From Bos javanicus (Eukaryota; Chordata; Mammalia; Artiodactyla; Bovidae): 64,000 bases of DNA. The stretch spans positions 72,289,987-72,353,986 of the forward strand of contig NC_083873.1 of NCBI RefSeq assembly GCF_032452875.1. The letters are read 5' to 3'. Below the pieces are notes generated by a model. It searched no databases. It was given only the letters and a program-made list of their open reading frames with translations, and had not been told where the DNA came from. The position numbers and the translations under genes are program-made. Position 1 is the first letter of the stretch; each line of letters starts with the position of its first letter. Shown here one piece after another: positions 11,104 to 22,195 of this stretch.

Positions 11104-11814
11104 CTTCTAACAGCAACTTGCAGAGCCCAAGAAGGAGAGGAAGAGCGGCCCCTCCTCCTCCCCCCGGTCCCCCCCAGCTCTGAGCTCCATCTATTTAAGA
11201 CACTTGACTTCCGTGAATGATTTGAGTTGGGAACAGAGAGGAAGAAGAAAGGACAGAGCTAACAAAAATATGATGTTTTAAGACAAAACAAAACAGAGAG
11301 ATTTGCATGTTTTATATAGTGGAGGAAAAAGGGTTGAAAATAATTCAGGCTAAAATTACAGATCAGCAGAAGGGAGAGGAGAGTTTTGATCAGAAGCTAC
11401 AGACCTTCTTCCTCCTGCCTCCTCCTCTCCACCCCAGAGGCGCCCATGGACTCCGGGGCTGGCCGTGTTGCCAGCTCTCAGCTCCTCCCCTGCCTCAGCC
11501 CTGTGTGAGGAGGGAGTCCAACTAAATGATCTCTTCGAAGCCCTTTCTATCTTAATCTTCTGTCCTCCAAGAAGACAGAGTCAGGTGTGGGTGGGTGGAG
11601 AGGAGGGACCCTCAGCAGCTAGAGTAGAAGGATGGCTCCCCCACTTAGGGCTGAGAGGAGACTCAATACCCAGGCCCAGCTTTACCACTTGTTATAACAT
11701 TGAAACCCGCCACTCCCTTATCATTGGTAAGTATCCACTCCCTGGTCCTCCCCCTCAATAACCTGGGACCCCCTACCCTCCTAGGATCCAGCAATGAGAG
11801 GGTAACACCTGATA

Positions 11815-11850
<36 letters not shown>

Positions 11851-12592
11851 GGGGACCACCCACTCAGGACTGGGCTCCAGCGACACTTCCACCACGTGTT
11901 TAGTCGATCATTGTTTAGTCTGCTGTCATCCAGGGAGACATCTTGAAAGAGAAAGCCTGGGGGTGAGGGCCGTGTGGGGAGAAAAGAGGGAAGGGACTGT
12001 AGATCATCCCTGAAAAAAGTATGCTGTGGTCTGATTTTGTAAACTAATTCAGCTCAATCCTGCTCTGTGCGTTTCAGCAAAAGCCTGACTCCTCCGTGGC
12101 CTTCTCTGAGGTTTCTGTAATGAGGCCCTGGCAGTGCAGTGGGCAGTGATTTGAGGTCTCCTGTAAGTGTCTCATGATGTGGGGAATTGCATAAGTGCTG
12201 GTGCATGCTCTTGTGTCTGGCGTTCACCTCTCTGCAGAGGGAGCTCCCGGACTCATCATCCCGGTGGTTCCGAGGAGCCTGCAACTGGCTGTACCGAGCT
12301 GATCTCCCAAATCTGATGGCCCTTTGTTCTCTGACTCATAGGGAAATGAACTCTGCATTTTGCATCGTGTCCAAACTGTTCCAAGGTCAGAAGTCAGGCT
12401 GAGGATGATTCAGGGTTCAGGGGAAAGGCTCTAGAGACCTGGTTCAACCTTTGGGCAAACAATCTTCCTGCCTTTCCCAGCACTGTCCTGGTTTTAGCTC
12501 TCAAAGTCCTTTTTCCCAGAAAACCCTCTAGTCCTGTGCAGTCTGGTGTGGTCACTTGTCCCTAGTTCTTTCACTTCATCGAAAGTGTCAAA
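11104..12592. other. unassigned sequence around a microsatellite
   Basis: No recognised gene. It includes a C-rich stretch near 11150-11175 and the (GT)16 repeat listed separately. Confidence 0.4.
11817..11848 (+). repeat. (GT)16 microsatellite
   Basis: Thirty-two bases of uninterrupted GT. Likely length-polymorphic. Confidence 0.98.
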
Positions 12593-12593
12593 A

Positions 12594-12790
12594 TGTTAGT
12601 CCGCTCAGTTGTGTCTGACTCTCTGAGACCCCATGGACTCTAGCCTGCCAGGCTCCTCTGTCTACAGGAGGCAAGAATACTGGAGTGGGTTGCCATTCCC
12701 TTCTTCAGGAGATCTTCCCAACCCAAGGATCGAACCTGGGTCTGCCCCATTGCATGCTGATTCTTTACCGCCTGAGCCACCAGGGAAGCT
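12594..12790 (-). mobile_element. Bov-tA SINE
   Basis: This is the reverse complement of the full head-plus-body: 'ccgctcagttgtgtctgact' through 'aagaatactggagtgggttg' to 'accgcctgagccaccaggga'. A 12-bp deletion-like gap lies in the body. No clear target-site duplication. Confidence 0.9.
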
Positions 12791-12872
12791 GGTAATTTAA
12801 CCTCTTTGAACATTTGTTTCTCCATATGTGAAATGAGGATAATGGTAACAATCTTATATGGTATTTGAGGGC
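12791..12872 (+). mobile_element. MIR fragment
   Basis: It shows 'ttaacctctttgaac' and 'gtgaaatgaggataatggta', the 3' half of MIR, directly after the Bov-tA. The Bov-tA may have inserted into it. Confidence 0.5.
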
Positions 12873-13884
12873 TGGGGTTGATATCCACCCAGAGATTGTT
12901 CAGGAAGAAAAGAGGATTGGGTGAGAAAAATTATATCTTTCTTCCTCTGGTCCCAGAAGAAGTGGATGTCTCATCTCCCCAGGCGTTTTTCCTTTTCCAG
13001 GTGTAGGCGTGAGGACAGCACTTGAAGATCCTGGAACAGTCTACAGAAAGTCTTGCAGGCCCTGGCTAATGCGAAAGGGCAGATTAAGGGCTCTCCCAGC
13101 TCTATGATCATCTGATTTAGTGTAAATGGCAGAAGCAGATGCCTGTTTGCAGAAGTCACTTTTAGCAGCTACCACTTGAGAGGCACAAGTAAAGGATTAT
13201 GAAGCCTTTTCAATTTCTTTGCTGCCCCTTAGCTATTGTCTGCAGTGTCTTACCTAATAGCCATGTTCCGAATATCTCCTGGTAACTACTGTTTCAGGGC
13301 TGAAAAAGGAAAAGAAGTCAGTGTTTTCAAAAGACTCTTTGCAAGGCATTTGCAGCACAAGGGTGGATTTCAGAGGCATCTTAATCCCTGGCAGTGGCTG
13401 AGGGCTGTCTTGGAGACCAGAAGCATCAAGCAAGAACTTGGATGACAAAAGAGAGGCGGGGTGGTGGGGGTGGGGGGTGGGGATTGTGTATTCAAATGCC
13501 CTGATAGAAGAAGGCCTTAATCAAAGACGCTATTATAGAAAACAAGCCACAGGCTGATAGGGAGTATTTGGAACATGAAGGTGTCAAAGGTATCCAGGCT
13601 TTCTCTGAAAGGAAGGAAATGACTGGGGAAAATGGTCCTTCATTAATGGAGCAGAGTTCTGTCAGTGCTAAGGACAGGAGGAGGCCCTTTTTAGGAAGAT
13701 CCCAAGACCAGGAGATTATTTAAAGTACAAACATCATCACCACCCCAGACCTCTCACCCTGACTGCAAATGAAATAAGAATCATTACAATTAGTGCCAGG
13801 GTCTAACTGAAAATAGAAGTCTTCAAAAGTTGGAAAATTCAGCATGCAAGACTCTGGCACAATAATAACTAACTAGCTTGTGTC
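12873..13884. other. unassigned sequence with a G-rich tract
   Basis: No gene recognised. It holds the G-rich tract at 13455-13482, listed separately. Confidence 0.4.
13455..13482 (+). other. G-rich tract with G-quadruplex potential
   Basis: Runs of four, five, six and four G separated by single or few bases ('gggggtggggggtgggg') satisfy the usual quadruplex pattern on the plus strand. There is no gene context. Confidence 0.6.
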
Positions 13885-13892
13885 CAAGGCAA

Positions 13893-14098
13893 GTGTTAGT
13901 CACTCAGTCAGTCGTGTCTGACTCTGTGACCCCATGGATGGTAGCCCACCAGGCTCCTCTGTCCATGGGATTCTCCAGGCTGAAATACTGCAGTGGGTCG
14001 CCTTTCCTTTCTCCAGGTTGTCTTCCCAACCTGACGATCAAACCCCGGTACCCTGAGCTGCAGGTAGGTTCTTTACCATCTGAGCCACGAGGGAAGTT
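13893..14098 (-). mobile_element. Bov-tA SINE with target-site duplication
   Basis: Reverse-complement BovA body followed by the tRNA-like head ('ctttaccatctgagccacga'). CAAGGCAA occurs on both sides, at 13885-13892 and 14099-14106. Confidence 0.92.
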
Positions 14099-14106
14099 CA
14101 AGGCAA

Positions 14107-14517
14107 TTGATGGAATAATTTTGCATAGTTAGGACACCTTTGGGAGTAGAAAGAAAAAAGAACTCTGAAATGAGGAATTTACTGATTTACACAAACAAGA
14201 GTATAACCGGAGGTGTCAAAGCAAGCCTACAGTACCTTCTTCACATTTTCGTTCTCAGCCTGATTCACATGTCGTTCTCTAACGAAGGGGAAGAATGGCA
14301 AGGAGAGCAGCAGTGCTGGCTTTAGGGAGTGTACAAAACTGCCCCCCAGATTCTGGGGAAATCTGAGAAGTAGATGTTTCTAGGTTACCAGATCATCTTT
14401 TCTCCTATGTGCTCTACTCTTTTCAAAAGACAATTAAAATCCAGAATAATTAGTTTAAAGTCAAGAAATTTGATTATCAGAGTAGCTTGTTAAGCCATAC
14501 CCATTAGCAGTGTAGTG
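14107..14517. other. unassigned sequence
   Basis: Nothing recognised. Confidence 0.4.
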
Positions 14518-14622
14518 CTCAAAGGACAAAGAATCTGACTACAATGCAGGAGACCCAGGGTTGATCCCTGGGTCAGGAAGATCCCCTGGAGAAGGAAATG
14601 GCAACCCACTCCAGTATTCTTG
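14518..14622 (+). mobile_element. Bov-tA SINE, 3'-truncated
   Basis: It runs from the head ('acaaagaatctgactacaat') to 'cactccagtattcttgca', where it stops within the BovA body. Confidence 0.85.
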
Positions 14623-14829
14623 CATGTCCTAAAAACCTTCTTTAAATTTTAAGGAAAGGTTTTCATTAAGGCTGTTAATGTCATTAGAATATTTTAGGAT
14701 TAAATGTCCTTTTTGTTAAAATGTAATGATCAAATGTTATCTATGGGATTTCATTCCCTCCCAAATTTTCTATCATCCTAATGCCCCTAGTTATGTAACT
14801 TCACATGGCATAGAATTTTTCATGACTTT

Positions 14830-17017
14830 CAGTTCAGTTAAGTTCAGTCGCTCAGTCATGTCCGACTCTTTGCGACCCCAGGAATCGCAGCACGCCAGGC
14901 CTCCCTGTCCATCACCGACTCCCAGAGTTTACCCAAATTCATGTCCATCGAGTCGGTGATGCCATCCAGCCATCTCATCCTCTGTTGTCCCCTTCTCTTC
15001 CTGCCCTCAATCCCTCCCAGCATCAGGGTCTTTTCCAACGAGTCAACTCTTCGCATGACGTGGTCAAAGTATTGGACTTTCACTCTCAGCATCAGTCCTT
15101 CCAATGAACACCCAGGACTGATCTCCTTTAGGATGGACTGGTTGGATCTCCTTGCAGTCCAAGGGACTCTCAAGACTCTTCTCCAACACCACAGTTCAAC
15201 CACTGGAAAAACTATAGACAGACCTTTGTTCGCAAAGTAATGTCTCTGCTTTTGAATATGCTATGTAGGTTGGTCATAACTTTCCTTCCAAGGAGTAAGT
15301 GTCTTTTAATTTCATGGCTGCAATCACCATCTGCAGTGATTTTGGAGCCCCCCAAAAATAAAGTCTGACACTGTTTCCACTGTTTCCCCATCTATTTCCC
15401 ATGAAGTGATGGGACCAGATGCCATGATCTTCATTTTCTGAATGTTGAGCTTTAAGCCAACTTTTTCATTCTCCACTTTCACTTTCATCAAGAGGCTTTT
15501 GAGTTCTTCTTCACTTTCTGCCATAAGGGTGGTGTCATCTGCATATCTGAGGTTATTGATACTTCTCCCGGCAATCTTGATTCCATCTCGTGCTTCTTCC
15601 AGTCCAGCGTTTCTCATGATGTACTCTGCGTATAAATGAAATAATCAGGGTGACAATATACAGCCTTGACGTACTCCTTTTCCTGTTTGAAACCGGTCTG
15701 TTGTTCCATGTCCAGTTCTAACTGTTGCTTCCTGACCTGCATACAGATTTCTCAAGAGGCAGGTCAGGTGGTCTGGTATTCCCATCTCTTTCAGAATTCT
15801 CCACAGTTTATTGTGATCCACGCAGTCAAAGGCTTTGGCATATTCAATAAAGCAGAACTAGATGTTTTTCTGGAACTCTCTTGCTTTTTCCATGATCCAG
15901 CAGATGTTGCCAATTTGATCTCTGACTTTTCTAAAACCAGCTTGAACATCTGGAAGTTCATGGTTCACATATTGCTGAAGCCTGGCTTGGAGAATTTTGA
16001 GCATTACTTTACTAGCATGTGAGATGAGTGCAATTGTCTGGTAGTTTGAGCATTCTTTGGCATTGCCTTTCTTTGGGATTGGAATGAAAACTGACCTTTT
16101 CCAGTCCTGTGGCCACTGCTGAGTTTTCCAAATTTGCTGGACTATTTGGTGCAACACTTTCACAGCATCACCTTTCAGGATTTGAAATAGCTCAACTGGA
16201 ATTCCATCACCTCCACTAGCTTTGTTCATAGTGATGCTTTCTAAGGCCCACTTGACTTCATATTCCAGGATGTCTGGCTCTAGGTCAGTGATCACACCAT
16301 CATGATTATCTGGGTCATGAAGATCTTTTTGTACAGTTCTTCTGTGTATTCTTGCCACGTCTTCTTAATATCTTCTGCTTCTGTTAGGTCCATACCATTT
16401 CTGTCCTTTATCGAGCCCATCTTTGCATGAAATGTTCCCTTGATATCTCTAATTTTTTTTGTTGTTATCTCTGATTTTCTTGAAGAGATCTCTAGTCTTT
16501 CCCATTCTGTTGTTTTCTTCTATTTCTTTGCATTGATCGCTGAGGAAGGCTTTCTTATCTCTCTTTACTATTCTTTGGAACTCTGCATTCAGATGCTTAT
16601 ATCTTTCCTTTTCTCCTTTGCTTTTCACTTCTCTTCTTTTCACAGCTATTTGTAAGGCCTCCTCAGACAGCCATTTTGCTTTTTTGCATTTCTTTTCCAT
16701 GGGGATGGTCTTGATCCCTGTCTCCTGTACAATGTCACAAACCTCTGTCCATAGTTCATCAGGAAGTCTATCAGATCTAATCCCTTAAATCTATTTCTCA
16801 CTTCTACTGTATAATCATAAGGGATTTGATTTAGGTCATACCTGAATGGTCTAGTGGTTTTCCCTACTTTTTTCAATTTAAGTCTGAATTTGGCAATAAG
16901 GAGTCCATAATCTGAGCCACAGTCAGCTCCCGGTCTTGTTTTTGCTGACTGTATAGAGTGTCTCCATCTTTGGCTGTAAAGAATATAATCAATCTGATTT
17001 CAGTGTTGACCATCTGG
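14830..17017 (-). mobile_element. BovB LINE copy A, 5'-truncated (left arm of inverted pair)
   Basis: Read on the minus strand, it starts in the endonuclease domain at 17017, runs through the reverse transcriptase (YADD at about 15543-15554) and ends in the 'agttcagttaagttcag' tail at 14830. The 3' 500 bp has the marker 'gggtgttcattggaaggact' and lacks about 70 bp near 15208. Bases 15330-16729 are about 99% identical to copy B (18470-19860) in opposite orientation, including shared stop codons and a shared deletion. Copy A alone carries an extra segment of about 23 bp at 16448-16470. No target-site duplication was found. Confidence 0.95.
15324..16876 (-). pseudogene. BovB endonuclease/reverse-transcriptase relic in copy A
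   Basis: A full BovB second reading frame is about 1,000 codons, with an APE-type endonuclease followed by a reverse transcriptase. Here it is broken into frames at 16646-16876 (end of the endonuclease region and linker), 16449-16700, 15858-16358 (finger/palm region with IPKKGNAKECSNYQTIALI) and 15324-15617 (catalytic YADD). A stop (TAG) replaces the tyrosine codon after QKNI. A 12-base loss turns the usual FRKGRGTRDQ into FRKVRDQ. The product would be inactive. The same two lesions occur in copy B. Confidence 0.9.
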
Positions 17018-17081
17018 TCTCCTTGTAACCTGGGTTTCACATATGTAGCAACCTAATTCATTTAAGGAGGCTTAAACAATT

Positions 17082-17214
17082 GGATGGCATCACTGACTCA
17101 ATGGACATGAGTTTGAACAAGCACCAGGAATTGGTGATGGACAGAGAAGCCTGGCATGCAGCAGTCCATGGGGTTGCAAAGAGTCAGACATGACCGAGCA
17201 ACTGAACTGACTGA
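17082..17214 (+). mobile_element. BovB 3' tail fragment
   Basis: About 130 bp of the BovB terminus ('ggatggcatcactgactcaa' to 'gcaactgaactgactgaa'). It sits 64 bases beyond the 5' end of copy A and points the opposite way. Confidence 0.85.
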
Positions 17215-18469
17215 AAGAAAAATCTATTGATTTTGGGGATTTGATATTGGTCTCTCTCAATATTATACACACATTTTGAATTTTATTTTCTTTGTATGTC
17301 TAAAGCAAAAAAAAAAAAAAATAGGCTCATCCCACTGTCTCATTAGGGAAGCCACAAGTCTTTGGCTTTCTTGACCTAGCACTTACCTTGCACTTGTTTT
17401 CAAAATACCATTCGATCATTAAATAGCCAGTTCCCACTACATCTTTGTAAAATGTGAACACTCTTGCCATTTTTAGTAAAGGCAATTGAAGCCAAGGCAC
17501 CAAGGTGACCTGTGCAAGGTGAGGTAACAAATCAGGAGTAGACGCAGAGGTCTGCCATTCCCTGAACTAAAGCTTTGTCCAGGGCAAGCCCAGGGACAGA
17601 TTCTCATGGCCACATCCTTATCTTCTCTTCCCAGAAGCCACATGCCCACTTTCCCCCTTGCTGTGCAGTCATTAGAGGGGCAGCAGGAAAGGCAGAGTTT
17701 AGCCCATGCCCAGCAAACAAGGAGGATGACTAGCAGATACCCACTGGGAGTAGGCTTGTTATTAGTGTTTGTAAAACTTCCCCTGTAAGTCCCAGAAATC
17801 TAAAGGAAAAGACTTTGGAATATGAGTCAGCAGGTGGGCATCCCAGTGCAGTTTCTTTGGTACTTACTGAGTAGTGAGATCTGGGAACTTCAGGCCATAT
17901 GATAATAATACTACTGAAGATACGGAATGTGTTCCTTCTAGTCCTATAATGCTGTCATCTTCTTGATCACCGACTCTATTAGAAACAAGCCCCGCCCCCA
18001 GTACTTTGGTCTTGTGTTATGCCAAAAACAATAATAGCAACCTTTATTCTTAATTCAAGGAAGTTTCTGCAGGAAAGAGTTCCAGACATCTTATGTGGCA
18101 GCCTTTCCCTGAGGACTGGTAGGCACCATAATGCCCTGTAGTATTTGCAAAGTTCTCTATTATTTCTCTGGTGAGGAAAGATTGCATGTAATTGGCTGGT
18201 CTTATACTTGAGTGAAGGGAAACCAATGGCATGCACATTATCTTGTTTAAGATAATTCAAGATGCCACTCAGACCAGCATGTTCCTCTTAGGCAGACAAT
18301 TGAAGCAAAATTACATTTACTAAACTGCATTCTCCTCTCCTGAGGTATCAAACATACCGTTTCCTTGCTTTTTTCTTTAGTCATTTACTTTAAAACTATG
18401 ACTGGCTTATTACTAGGCAGAAGTATATTTAGTAAGGTATGCTTCACTCTGATTATATGATACTTTGAT
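17215..18469. other. unassigned spacer between inverted BovB arms
   Basis: No gene recognised. A run of 15 A lies at about 17307-17321. Short frames on both strands resemble nothing known. Confidence 0.45.
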
Positions 18470-20411
18470 TACAGGAGACAGGGATCAAGACCATCCCCGT
18501 GGAAAAGAAATGCAAAAAAGCAAAATGGCTGTCTGAGGAGGCCTTACAAATAGCTGTGAAAAAAAGAGAAGTGGAAAGCAAAGGAGAAAAGGAAAGATGT
18601 AAGCATCTGAATGCAGAGTTCCAAAGAATAGCAAGAGATAAGAAAGCCTTCCTCAGCGATCAATGCAAAGAAATAGAAGAAAACAACAGAATGGGAAAGA
18701 CTAGAGATCTCTTCAAGAAAATCAGAGATATCAAGGGAACATTTCATGCAAAGATGGGCTCGATAAAGGACAGAAATGGTATGGACCTAACAGAAGCAGA
18801 AGATATTAAGAAGACGTGGCAAGAATACACAGAAGAACTGTACAAAAAGATCTTCATGACCCAGATAATCATGATGGTGTGATCACTGACCTAGAGCCAG
18901 ACATCCTGGAATATGAAGTCAAGTGGGCCTTAGAAAGCATCACTATGAACAAAGCTAGTGGAGGTGATGGAATTCCAGTTGAGCTATTTCAAATCCTGAA
19001 AGGTGATGCTGTGAAAGTGTTGCACCAAATAGTCCAGCAAATTTGGAAAACTCAGCAGTGGCCACAGGACTGGAAAAGGTCAGTTTTCATTCCAATCCCA
19101 AAGAAAGGCAATGCCAAAGAATGCTCAAACTACCAGACAATTGCACTCATCTCACATGCTAGTAAAGTAATGCTCAAAATTCTCCAAGCCAGGCTTCAGC
19201 AATATGTGAACCATGAACTTCCAGATGTTCAAGCTGGTTTTAGAAAAGTCAGAGATCAAATTGGCAACATCTGCTGGATCATGGAAAAAGCAAGAGAGTT
19301 CCAGAAAAACATCTAGTTCTGCTTTATTGAATATGCCAAAGCCTTTGACTGCGTGGATCACAATAAACTGTGGAGAATTCTGAAAGAGATGGGAATACCA
19401 GACCACCTGACCTGCCTCTTGAGAAATCTGTATGCAGGTCAGGAAGCAACAGTTAGAACTGGACATGGAACAACAGACCGGTTTCAAACAGGAAAAGGAG
19501 TACGTCAAGGCTGTATATTGTCACCCTGATTATTTCATTTATACGCAGAGTACATCATGAGAAACGCTGGACTGGAAGAAGCACGAGATGGAATCAAGAT
19601 TGCCAGGAGAAGTATCAATAACCTCAGATATGCAGATGACACCACCCTTATGGCAGAAAGTGAAGAGGAACTCAAAAGCCTCTTGATGAAAGTGAAAGTG
19701 GAGAATGAAAAAGTTGGCTTAAAGCTCAACATTCAGAAAATGAAGATCATGGCATCTGGTCCCATCACTTCATGGGAAATAGATGGGGAAACAGTGGAAA
19801 CAGTGTCAGACTTTATTTTTGGGGGGCTCCAAAATCACTGCAAATGGTGACTGCAGCAATGAAATTAAAAGACGCTTACTCCTTGGAAGGAAAGTTATGA
19901 CCAACCTAGATAGCATATTCAAAAGCAAAGACATTACTTTGCCAACAAATGTTTGTCTAGTCAAGGCTATGGTTTTTCCTGTGGTCATGTATGGATGTGA
20001 GAGTTGGACTGTGAAGAAGGCTGAGCGCCGAAGAATTGATGCTTCTGAACTGTGGTGTCGGAGAAGACTCTTGAGAGTCCCTTGGACTGCGAGGAGATCC
20101 AACCAGTCCATTCTGAAGGAGATCAGCCCTGGGATTTCTTTGGAAGGAATGATGCTAAAGCTAAAACTCCAGTACTTTGGCCACCTCATGCGAAGAGTTG
20201 ACTCATTGGAAAAGACTCTGATGCTGGGAGGGATTAGGGGCAGGAGGAGATGGGGACGACAGAGGATGAGGTGGCTGGATGGCATCACTGACTTGATGGA
20301 CTTGAGTCTGAGTGAACTCCGGGAGTTGGTGATGGACAGGGAGGCCTGGCGTGCTGTGATTCATGGGGTCGCAAAGAGTCGGACACGACTGAGCGACTGA
20401 ACTGAACTGAA
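18470..20411 (+). mobile_element. BovB LINE copy B, 5'-truncated (right arm of inverted pair)
   Basis: It begins at 'tacaggagacagggatcaag', downstream of the endonuclease domain, and runs to the 'gactgaactgaactgaa' tail. The 3' end carries the young marker 'gggatttctttggaaggaat'. From 18470 to about 19860 it matches copy A in reverse at about 99%. From about 18740 to 19560 I found no difference by eye. No target-site duplication was found. Confidence 0.95.
18499..20400 (+). pseudogene. BovB reverse-transcriptase relic in copy B
   Basis: Broken frames cover the linker (18499-18882), finger/palm (18816-19316), the catalytic YADD block (19557-19850, ADD at about 19640) and the C-terminal region. 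The last is still open to its natural end, SRTRLSD, at 19783-20400 (205 codons). It has the same stop after QKNI and the same FRKVRDQ deletion as copy A, plus a G-run expansion (GGGGGG at about 19821-19826) that shifts the frame just after the YADD block. Not functional. Confidence 0.9.
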
Positions 20412-20685
20412 GGTGGAATAGTACATGATGTGGACTTCTTTATGAGCAAGAATATAAACTGAGGCATCTCATATTCATATCAAGGTACCATCTTTGTGTC
20501 TTGTACACAAATCCTAAGCATGTGGATATAATCTTTTAGGCCTATTTTCATAATCACTACTAGGAAATTCATCCTATTTCTCATTTCACATTGGCTGCTG
20601 AGAAACTCAGAGCCCAATTTAGTGCTCAGCTTCATTATATAGTCTTAGTTTAGGTTTTCAGTTATAAAATCTTCACAATGTTTTG

Positions 20686-20883
20686 CATGCATGCTAAGTC
20701 ACTTCAGTCGTATTCAACTCTTTGCAACCCTATGGACTGTAGCCCACCAAGCTCCTCTGTCCATGGAATTCTCCAGACAAGGACACTGGAGTGGGCTGCC
20801 ATTTCCTACTCCAGAGGATCTTCCTGACCCAAGGACTGAAACTGCCAGCATTGGCAGGCAGATTCTTTACCACTTCACCAATT
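20686..20883 (-). mobile_element. Bov-tA SINE
   Basis: It starts with the 'gcatgcatgctaagtcactt' tail side and runs in reverse through the BovA body to a degenerate tRNA-like head ('ggcaggcagattctttacca'). Confidence 0.9.
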
Positions 20884-21199
20884 GGGTTGCTTTGTGTTAT
20901 TGAAACCCCTGGAAATGCTATCAAGTATGTGTTATCGTCCTTAACTTAAAAGAACTGAATCTCAGAGAAATGGAGAAATGTGTCCAAGGTGACAGAAATG
21001 TGCCATAAGAAATGTGCCCATGCTGGTAACAATCAGGGAAGATTTAAATTCCTATTTTTGACTTTAAATCCATGCTTTCCCTTGTTACCCTAGATTCTTC
21101 TCTGGAGGAAGTGGGACTTTGCAGCAAAGAATAAAGAGAAGACAACTAACTGGCTGGTCCGGGTACCTTGATAGAGACCTCTCAGAGGATGGCACACAG

Positions 21200-22150
21200 G
21201 GTTCCCCTCTGACTACGAGAGTCAGAGGTTCTGTTTATGACAGTATTCTCCCATCACTCACCCTTAAAAACTGGCAGTCATTCCCAACCCCTCATGTTCC
21301 CTCACTCCCAGCTCCAGTCACCAGTCACCTCATTTCTGCTCTAGCAATGCCTCTCATGTCCTTTCCATTCCATCCATACCTTATGCTAACACTTCAAGTT
21401 CACATTACCTCATGTCCAGACCATTTCGAGGGCCTCTTAGCCCGTCTCCCAAGCTCCATGTCACCCCTCCCACCACCACATTATTCCTCAAGAAACTGCT
21501 TCCATCATGTGATTTCACTGTTCAAAACCCCCTAATGACTACCCAGTGTCTACTGAATACAGCTCAGCTTTCTAGAACAACATTCAAGTTTCTTTTTAAT
21601 CTAATTCCAATCTTCATTTCCAAATGCTTTCCTCAGGACTCCTCTGTAAGAATCCTATGATTTAGCCAGGAGGGTTTCCTTGTCATTTCTTAAACATACT
21701 ATTTCCTTCCTCCAAGCCTTTGGTGGTGCGTTCTCTTTCGTGTCCAACTCTTTGTGACCCCACAGACTGTAACCCTCCAGACTCCTCTGTCCATGGAATT
21801 TTCCAAGCAGGAATACTGGAGTGGGTTGACATTTCTTTCTCCAGGGGATCTTCCCGACCCAGGGATTGAAACTGCATCTCTGCATTGCAGAAGGGTTCTT
21901 TACCACTGAGCCACCTGGGAATCCAAGCCTTTACCCACTCCAGTCCCCACATTTGGCTCACCCTCCTCCAGTTGTCACAGCCCAGCTCACTCTCTCCCCA
22001 CTGTGATGCCTTCCCTTGCTCACTCCAGGGAATGGAGCCTCTCCCTGTTCGAATCATACAGCACGTTCAGCACTCAGCCCCTACTGCCTCATATTACCAA
22101 TTAGCCCTTAGCATATGCTTTACTTTCCCTGTTGTGACTGTCTTACAGCC
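21200..22150 (+). mobile_element. L2 LINE fragment, interrupted by a SINE
   Basis: L2-type wording is visible ('gtgatttcactgttcaaaac', 'ctgaatacagctcagctttc'). It resumes after the Bov-tA with 'tttacccactccag' and 'gatgccttcccttgctcact'. Ancient and non-coding; limits approximate. Confidence 0.5.
21722..21921 (-). mobile_element. Bov-tA SINE with 11-bp target-site duplication
   Basis: Reverse-complement body and head. TCCAAGCCTTT is repeated at 21711-21721 and 21922-21932. It inserted into the L2 fragment. Confidence 0.93.
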
Positions 22151-22195
22151 AGAGGACTGAGGGAGAGGGGTGGTGGGAGGCCTGTGACGTGGGCT

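Noticed and set aside
11817..11848. Cys-Val-rich small protein in this stretch
   Set aside because: The (CV)n and (TH)n peptides come from the (GT)16 microsatellite.
15858..16358. 166-codon frame that could be read as a host gene
   Set aside because: It is the BovB reverse-transcriptase palm region and occurs identically at 18816-19316. It is an element relic, not a host gene.
19152..19508. 118-codon minus-strand frame, repeated exactly at 15666-16022
   Set aside because: It is an antisense shadow of the BovB reverse transcriptase. It is repeated only because the two BovB arms are copies.
18440..20440. Target-site duplication around BovB copy B
   Set aside because: Only weak similarity (atgatac / acatgatg) exists between the flanks, which is not convincing.
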